Positions 57,034 through 64,000 of a stretch of 64,000 bases of DNA are shown here, one piece after another. Both the position numbers and the translations under genes were made by a program. This DNA comes from Aspidapion aeneum (lineage: Eukaryota > Arthropoda > Insecta > Coleoptera > Brentidae): assembly GCA_963576565.1 (NCBI GenBank), contig OY755039.1:143227369-143291368 (forward strand), written 5' to 3'. Below the pieces are notes generated by a model. That model did not search any database and was not told the origin of the DNA. It was given only the letters and a program-made list of their open reading frames with translations. The first letter of the stretch is position 1; the number at the start of each line of letters is the position of its first letter.

Positions 57034-60000
57034 GTTTTGAGTTTTGGCAATTTAAACTTTTATTTATTTCTTACAAACATAAACCTTTAGACCAACTTTT
57101 GGGGTCTTTTTTATTTCTTTGTGAGGCAAGCCATAAAAATATAACAATTGTTTTGACGTATATCCAATAGCAAAAAAATTGACTTTTTTGGACAACATTT
57201 TTAATTTTTTGAAAATATACAACTTTTGATTTTATTTTTCTCGAACACCATTTCATCTACAACTGTAATATTTTCAGGTTAGTATAAGAGACTCGGTAGC
57301 TTCTTTGTGGCACAGTATTAACTAAATGTTTTTTTTGAAATTTTTTATGAAAATTTTCCTGACCAAAGGGGTACCCAAAAAGTGCAGTTTTTTAATTTTT
57401 TTAAATTGTTAACTTTGTAAAAATATATATTATAATACATTAAATTAAGCTTCTCGGGCCCCTCTATATAACGATGTAAAAGTTAAAGGACAGGTATTTA
57501 TCATAATGCCGAGAGAGACCGCCAAAGTCACTTCTGTTTTGAGTTTTGGCAATTTAAACTTTTATTTATTTCTTACAAACATAAACCTTTCGACCAACTT
57601 TTGGGGTCTTTTTTATTTCTTTGTGAGGCAAGCAATAAAAATATAACAATTGTTTTGACGTATATCCAATAGCAAAAAAGTTGACTTTTTTTTTTTCAAA
57701 ATTTTGAATTTTTTCAAAATTTTCAACATTTGATTCTAATTTTCTCGATAACCGTTACATCTACAACTGTAATATTTTCAGGTTAGTATAAGGGACTCGG
57801 TAGCTTCTTTGTGGCATAGTATCAACTAAATGTTTTTTTTGAAATTTTTGATGAAAATTTTCTTGACCAAAGGGGTACCAAAAAGTGCAGTTTTTTAATT
57901 TTTTTAAATTGCTAACTTTGTAAAAATATATATTATAATACATTAAATTAAGCTTCTCGGGCCCCTCTATATAACGATGTAAAAGTTAAAGGACAGGTAT
58001 TTATAATAATGCCGATAGAGATCGCCAAAATCACTTCTGTTTTGAGTTTTGGCAATTTAAACTTTTATTTATTTCTTACAAATTCAAACCATTAGACCAA
58101 CTTTTGGGATATTTTTTATTTCTTTGTGAGGCAAGTAATAAAAATATAACAATTGTTTTGACGTATATCCAATAGCAAAAAAGTTGACTTTTTTTTTTCA
58201 AAATTTTAAATTTTTTTAAAATTTTCAACTTTTGATTCTATTTTTCTCGATAACCGTTACATCTACAACTGTAATATTTTCAGGTTAGTATAAGGGACTC
58301 GGTAGCTTCTTTGTGGCATAGTATCAACTAAATGTTTTTTTTTAAATTTTTGATGAAAATTTTCCTGACCAAAGGGGTACCCAAAAAGTGCAGTTTTTTA
58401 ATTTTTTTTAAATTGTTAACTTTGTAAAAATATATATTATAATACATTAAATTAAGCTTCTCGGGCCCCTCTATATAACGATGTAAAAGTTAAAGGACAG
58501 GTATTTATAATAATGCCGAGAGAGACCGCCAAAGTCACTTTAGTTTTGAGTTTTGGCAATTTAAACTTTTATTTATTTCTTACAAACATAAACCTTTAGA
58601 CCAACTTTTGGGGTCTTTTTTATTTCTTTGTGAGGCAAGCAATAAAAATATAACAATTGTTTTGACGTATATCCAATAGCAAAAAGTTGACTTTTTTTTT
58701 TCAAAATTTTGAATTTTTTCAAAATTTTCAACTTTTGATTCTATTTTTCTCGATAACCGTTACATCTACAACTGTAATATTTTCAGGTTAGTATAAGGGA
58801 CTCGGTAGCTTCTTTGTGGCATAGTATCAACTAAATGTTTTTTTTGAAATTTTTGATGAAAATTTTCCTGACCAAAAAGGTACCCAAAAAGTGCGGTTTT
58901 TTAATTTTTTTAAATTGCTAACTTTGTAAAAATATATATTAAAATACATTAAATTAAGCTTCTCGGGCCCCTCTATGTAACGATGTAAAAGTTAAAGGTC
59001 AGGTATTTATAATAATGCCGATAGAGACCGCCAAAGTCACTTCTGTTTTGAGTTTTGGCAATTTAAACTTTTATTTATTTCTTACAAACATAAACCTTTA
59101 GACCAACTTTTGGGGTCTTTTTTATTTCTTTGTGAGGCAAGCCATAAAAATATAACAATTGTTTTGACGTATATCCAATAGCAAAAAAATTGACTTTTTT
59201 GGACAACATTTTTAATTTTTTGAAAATATACAACTTTTGATTTTATTTTTCTCGAACACCATTTCATCTACAACTGTAATATTTTCAGGATAGTATAAGA
59301 GACTCGGTAGCTTCTTTGTGGCACAGTATTAACTAAATGTTTTTTTTGAAATTTTTTATGAAAATTTTCCTGACCAAAGGGGTACCCAAAAAGTGCAGTT
59401 TTTTAATTTTTTTAAATTGTTAACTTTGTAAAAATATATATTATAATACATTAAATTAAGCTTCTCGGGCCCCTCTATATAACGATGTAAAAGTTAAAGG
59501 ACAGGTATTTATCATAATGCCGAGAGAGACCGCCAAAGTCACTTCTGTTTTGAGTTTTGGCAATTTAAACTTTTATTTATTTCTTACAAACATAAACCTT
59601 TCGACCAACTTTTGGGGTCTTTTTTATTTCTTTGTGAGGCAAGCAATAAAAATATAACAATTGTTTTGACGTATATCCAATAGCAAAAAAGTTGACTTTT
59701 TTTTTTTCAAAATTTTGAATTTTTTCAAAATTTTCAACATTTGATTCTAATTTTCTCGATAACCGTTACATCTACAACTGTAATATTTTCAGGTTAGTAT
59801 AAGGGACTCGGTAGCTTCTTTGTGGCATAGTATCAACTAAATGTTTTTTTTGAAATTTTTGATGAAAATTTTCTTGACCAAAGGGGTACCAAAAAGTGCA
59901 GTTTTTTAATTTTTTTAAATTGCTAACTTTGTAAAAATATATATTATAATACATTAAATTAAGCTTCTCGGGCCCCTCTATATAACGATGTAAAAGTTAA

Positions 60001-61066
60001 AGGACAGGTATTTATAATAATGCCGATAGAGATCGCCAAAATCACTTCTGTTTTGAGTTTTGGCAATTTAAACTTTTATTTATTTCTTACAAATTCAAAC
60101 CATTAGACCAACTTTTGGGATATTTTTTATTTCTTTGTGAGGCAAGTAATAAAAATATAACAATTGTTTTGACGTATATCCAATAGCAAAAAAGTTGACT
60201 TTTTTTTTTCAAAATTTTAAATTTTTTGAAAATTTTCAACTTTTGATTCTATTTTTCTCGATAACCGTTACATCTACAACTGTAATATTTTCAGGTTAGT
60301 ATAAGGGACTCGGTAGCTTCTTTGTGGCATAGTATCAACTAAATGTTTTTTTTTAAATTTTTGATGAAAATTTTCCTGACCAAAGGGGTACCCAAAAAGT
60401 GCAGTTTTTTAATTTTTTTTAAATTGTTAACTTTGTAAAAATATATATTATAATACATTAAATTAAGCTTCTCGGGCCCCTCTATATAACGATGTAAAAG
60501 TTAAAGGACAGGTATTTATAATAATGCCGAGAGAGACCGCCAAAGTCACTTTAGTTTTGAGTTTTGGCAATTTAAACTTTTATTTATTTCTTACAAACAT
60601 AAACCTTTAGACCAACTTTTGGGGTCTTTTTTATTTCTTTGTGAGGCAAGCAATAAAAATATAACAATTGTTTTGACGTATATCCAATAGCAAAAAGTTG
60701 ACTTTTTTTTTTCAAAATTTTGAATTTTTTCAAAATTTTCAACTTTTGATTCTATTTTTCTCGATAACCGTTACATCTACAACTGTAATATTTTCAGGTT
60801 AGTATAAGGGACTCGGTAGCTTCTTTGTGGCATAGTATCAACTAAATGTTTTTTTTGAAATTTTTGATGAAAATTTTCCTGACCAAAAAGGTACCCAAAA
60901 GGTACCCAAAAAGTGCGGTTTTTTAATTTTTTTAAATTGCTAACTTTGTAAAAATATATATTAAAATACATTAAATTAAGCTTCTCGGGCCCCTCTATGT
61001 AACGATGTAAAAGTTAAAGGTCAGGTATTTATAATAATGCCGATAGAGACCGCCAAAGTCACTTCT
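57034..61066. repeat. Two D-A-B-C units; the second carries an 11-bp duplication
   Basis: Starts 57034 and 59045. In the C monomer of the second, ggtacccaaaa is duplicated (60890-60900 and 60901-60911), making the unit 2,022 bp. Confidence 0.92.
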
Positions 61067-62082
61067 GTTTTGAGTTTTGGCAATTTAAACTTTTATTTAT
61101 TTCTTACAAACATAAACCTTTAGACCAACTTTTGGGGTCTTTTTTATTTCTTTGTGAGGCAAGCCATAAAAATATAACAATTGTTTTGACGTATATCCAA
61201 TAGCAAAAAAATTGACTTTTTTGGACAACATTTTTAATTTTTTGAAAATATACAACTTTTGATTTTATTTTTCTCGAACACCATTTCATCTACAACTGTA
61301 ATATTTTCAGGTTAGTATAAGAGACTCGGTAGCTTCTTTGTGGCACAGTATTAACTAAATGTTTTTTTTGAAATTTTTTATGAAAATTTTCCTGACCAAA
61401 GGGGTACCCAAAAAGTGCAGTTTTTTAATTTTTTTTAAATTGTTAACTTTGTAAAAATATATATTATAATACATTAAATTAAGCTTCTCGGGCCCCTCTA
61501 TATAACGATGTAAAAGTTAAAGGACAGGTATTTATAATAATGCCGAGAGAGACCGCCAAAGTCACTTTAGTTTTGAGTTTTGGCAATTTAAACTTTTATT
61601 TATTTCTTACAAACATAAACCTTTAGACCAACTTTTGGGGTCTTTTTTATTTCTTTGTGAGGCAAGCAATAAAAATATAACAATTGTTTTGACGTATATC
61701 CAATAGCAAAAAGTTGACTTTTTTTTTTCAAAATTTTGAATTTTTTCAAAATTTTCAACTTTTGATTCTATTTTTCTCGATAACCGTTACATCTACAACT
61801 GTAATATTTTCAGGTTAGTATAAGGGACTCGGTAGCTTCTTTGTGGCATAGTATCAACTAAATGTTTTTTTTGAAATTTTTGATGAAAATTTTCCTGACC
61901 AAAAAGGTACCCAAAAGGTACCCAAAAAGTGCGGTTTTTTAATTTTTTTAAATTGCTAACTTTGTAAAAATATATATTAAAATACATTAAATTAAGCTTC
62001 TCGGGCCCCTCTATGTAACGATGTAAAAGTTAAAGGTCAGGTATTTATAATAATGCCGATAGAGACCGCCAAAGTCACTTCT
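61067..62082. repeat. Two-monomer HOR variant: D/B hybrid plus C
   Basis: Starts as D (marks up to ttttttatgaaaa near 61380), then shows the B mark aattttttttaaattg (about 61422-61440), then a C monomer with the same ggtacccaaaa duplication (61906-61927). Total 1,016 bp. Confidence 0.9.
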
Positions 62083-64000
62083 GTTTTGAGTTTTGGCAAT
62101 TTAAACTTTTATTTATTTCTTACAAACATAAACCTTTAGACCAACTTTTGGGGTCTTTTTTATTTCTTTGTGAGGCAAGCCATAAAAATATAACAATTGT
62201 TTTGACGTATATCCAATAGCAAAAAAATTGACTTTTTTGGACAACATTTTTAATTTTTTGAAAATATACAACTTTTGATTTTATTTTTCTCGAACACCAT
62301 TTCATCTACAACTGTAATATTTTCAGGTTAGTATAAGAGACTCGGTAGCTTCTTTGTGGCACAGTATTAACTAAATGTTTTTTTTGAAATTTTTTATGAA
62401 AATTTTCCTGACCAAAGGGGTACCCAAAAAGTGCAGTTTTTTAATTTTTTTAAATTGTTAACTTTGTAAAAATATATATTATAATACATTAAATTAAGCT
62501 TCTCGGGCCCCTCTATATAACGATGTAAAAGTTAAAGGACAGGTATTTATCATAATGCCGAGAGAGACCGCCAAAGTCACTTCTGTTTTGAGTTTTGGCA
62601 ATTTAAACTTTTATTTATTTCTTACAAACATAAACCTTTCGACCAACTTTTGGGGTCTTTTTTATTTCTTTGTGAGGCAAGCAATAAAAATATAACAATT
62701 GTTTTGACGTATATCCAATAGCAAAAAAGTTGACTTTTTTTTTTTCAAAATTTTGAATTTTTTCAAAATTTTCAACATTTGATTCTAATTTTCTCGATAA
62801 CCGTTACATCTACAACTGTAATATTTTCAGGTTAGTATAAGGGACTCGGTAGCTTCTTTGTGGCATAGTATCAACTAAATGTTTTTTTTGAAATTTTTGA
62901 TGAAAATTTTCTTGACCAAAGGGGTACCAAAAAGTGCAGTTTTTTAATTTTTTTAAATTGCTAACTTTGTAAAAATATATATTATAATACATTAAATTAA
63001 GCTTCTCGGGCCCCTCTATATAACGATGTAAAAGTTAAAGGACAGGTATTTATAATAATGCCGATAGAGATCGCCAAAATCACTTCTGTTTTGAGTTTTG
63101 GCAATTTAAACTTTTATTTATTTCTTACAAATTCAAACCATTAGACCAACTTTTGGGATATTTTTTATTTCTTTGTGAGGCAAGTAATAAAAATATAACA
63201 ATTGTTTTGACGTATATCCAATAGCAAAAAAGTTGACTTTTTTTTTTCAAAATTTTAAATTTTTTTAAAATTTTCAACTTTTGATTCTATTTTTCTCGAT
63301 AACCGTTACATCTACAACTGTAATATTTTCAGGTTAGTATAAGGGACTCGGTAGCTTCTTTGTGGCATAGTATCAACTAAATGTTTTTTTTTAAATTTTT
63401 GATGAAAATTTTCCTGACCAAAGGGGTACCCAAAAAGTGCAGTTTTTTAATTTTTTTTAAATTGTTAACTTTGTAAAAATATATATTATAATACATTAAA
63501 TTAAGCTTCTCGGGCCCCTCTATATAACGATGTAAAAGTTAAAGGACAGGTATTTATAATAATGCCGAGAGAGACCGCCAAAGTCACTTTAGTTTTGAGT
63601 TTTGGCAATTTAAACTTTTATTTATTTCTTACAAACATAAACCTTTAGACCAACTTTTGGGGTCTTTTTTATTTCTTTGTGAGGCAAGCAATAAAAATAT
63701 AACAATTGTTTTGACGTATATCCAATAGCAAAAAGTTGACTTTTTTTTTTCAAAATTTTGAATTTTTTCAAAATTTTCAACTTTTGATTCTATTTTTCTC
63801 GATAACCGTTACATCTACAACTGTAATATTTTCAGGTTAGTATAAGGGACTCGGTAGCTTCTTTGTGGCATAGTATCAACTAAATGTTTTTTTTGAAATT
63901 TTTGATGAAAATTTTCCTGACCAAAAAGGTACCCAAAAAGTGCGGTTTTTTAATTTTTTTAAATTGCTAACTTTGTAAAAATATATATTAAAATACATTA
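62083..64000. repeat. D-A-B-C unit cut by the window end
   Basis: All four monomers are recognisable; C is incomplete at base 64000. The array therefore continues beyond the window. Confidence 0.92.

Larger units (their letters stand above)
22858..64000. repeat. Higher-order satellite array, 4 x ~502-bp monomers (2,011-bp HOR)
   Basis: Twenty-one successive HOR units start (monomer D landmark) at 22858, 24359, 26370, 28883, 30894, 32904, 34410, 36420, 38431, 40442, 42453, 44464, 46475, 48486, 50497, 52508, 54519, 57034, 59045, 61067 and 62083. Most are 2,010-2,011 bp. Four monomer types differ from each other at many sites, whereas the same type in different HORs differs by only a few single bases. 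Each monomer carries fixed sites (aagctt, gggccc, mostly ggtacc). The array runs past the window end. Minus-strand frames of 60-64 codons repeat with the array and are not genes. Confidence 0.97.

Noticed and set aside
24396..62992. About 40 minus-strand open frames of 60-64 codons repeated through the array
   Set aside because: They recur with the satellite period, are Lys/Phe-rich translations of A/T tracts, end wherever monomer types differ, and match no protein family I know. Their conservation reflects array homogenisation, not coding constraint.
18011..64000. CRISPR-like array
   Set aside because: Repeats are ~502 bp with no short repeat/unique spacer structure, no cas genes, and a eukaryotic setting.
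18011..64000. Claim that this is the centromere
   Set aside because: HOR structure alone is not proof. I saw no CENP-B-box-like sequence, and a host gene lies next to the array; chromatin data would be needed.

Overview
The window looks like animal, probably insect, nuclear DNA: very A+T-rich, short exons with GT-AG boundaries, and dense Tc1/mariner, P-like, hAT, RTE-like and Penelope-like elements. A beetle is plausible, but the species cannot be fixed from the sequence. There is no prokaryotic gene content, operon or CRISPR array. All identities come from reading motifs, without database searches.

The only host gene I can support is transportin-3 (TNPO3, the SR-protein import receptor) on the + strand. 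Two exons are visible, 7255-7487 and 11887-12088. They join in matching splice phase (2 nt + 1 nt of an Arg codon), and the joined translation follows TNPO3 collinearly. Everything else is intronic or flanking repeat.

Layout. (1) 1-1690 and 5633-5848: a ~497-bp tandem repeat carrying several partial copies of the 3' splice site and 5' part of the 7255-7487 exon. The last copy is split by a mariner-like element (1691-5632), whose left inverted repeat is itself split by a Penelope-like insertion (1877-3828). (2) 5849-7240: a 5'-truncated RTE-like LINE whose (TA)n tail ends 14 bp before the real exon. (3) 7488-11886: an intron with a small MITE, a 1.77-kb TIR element (A) and a 1.43-kb P-superfamily-like element containing a 33-bp excision-footprint-like insert. 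(4) 12089-18010: the next intron, with a second copy of the TIR element (B), two small inverted-repeat Penelope-like derivatives with hammerhead-ribozyme-like motifs, a hAT MITE, and a mariner-like element with ~535-bp TIRs. (5) About 18011 to the window end (46 kb): a satellite array of ~502-bp monomers. The first ~4.8 kb are irregular edge monomers. From ~22858 it is a higher-order repeat (HOR) of four monomer types (D-A-B-C, 2,011 bp) in 21 successive units, including 2-, 3- and 5-monomer variants with recognisable crossover points.

No further TNPO3 exon is seen after 12088. If the gene is intact, the satellite therefore lies inside an intron of at least 52 kb; otherwise the gene is broken or the assembly is misjoined here. 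The strongest leads are the intronic HOR satellite, the tandem array of partial exon copies upstream of the functional-looking exon, and the hammerhead-like cores shared by three different Penelope-like insertions.
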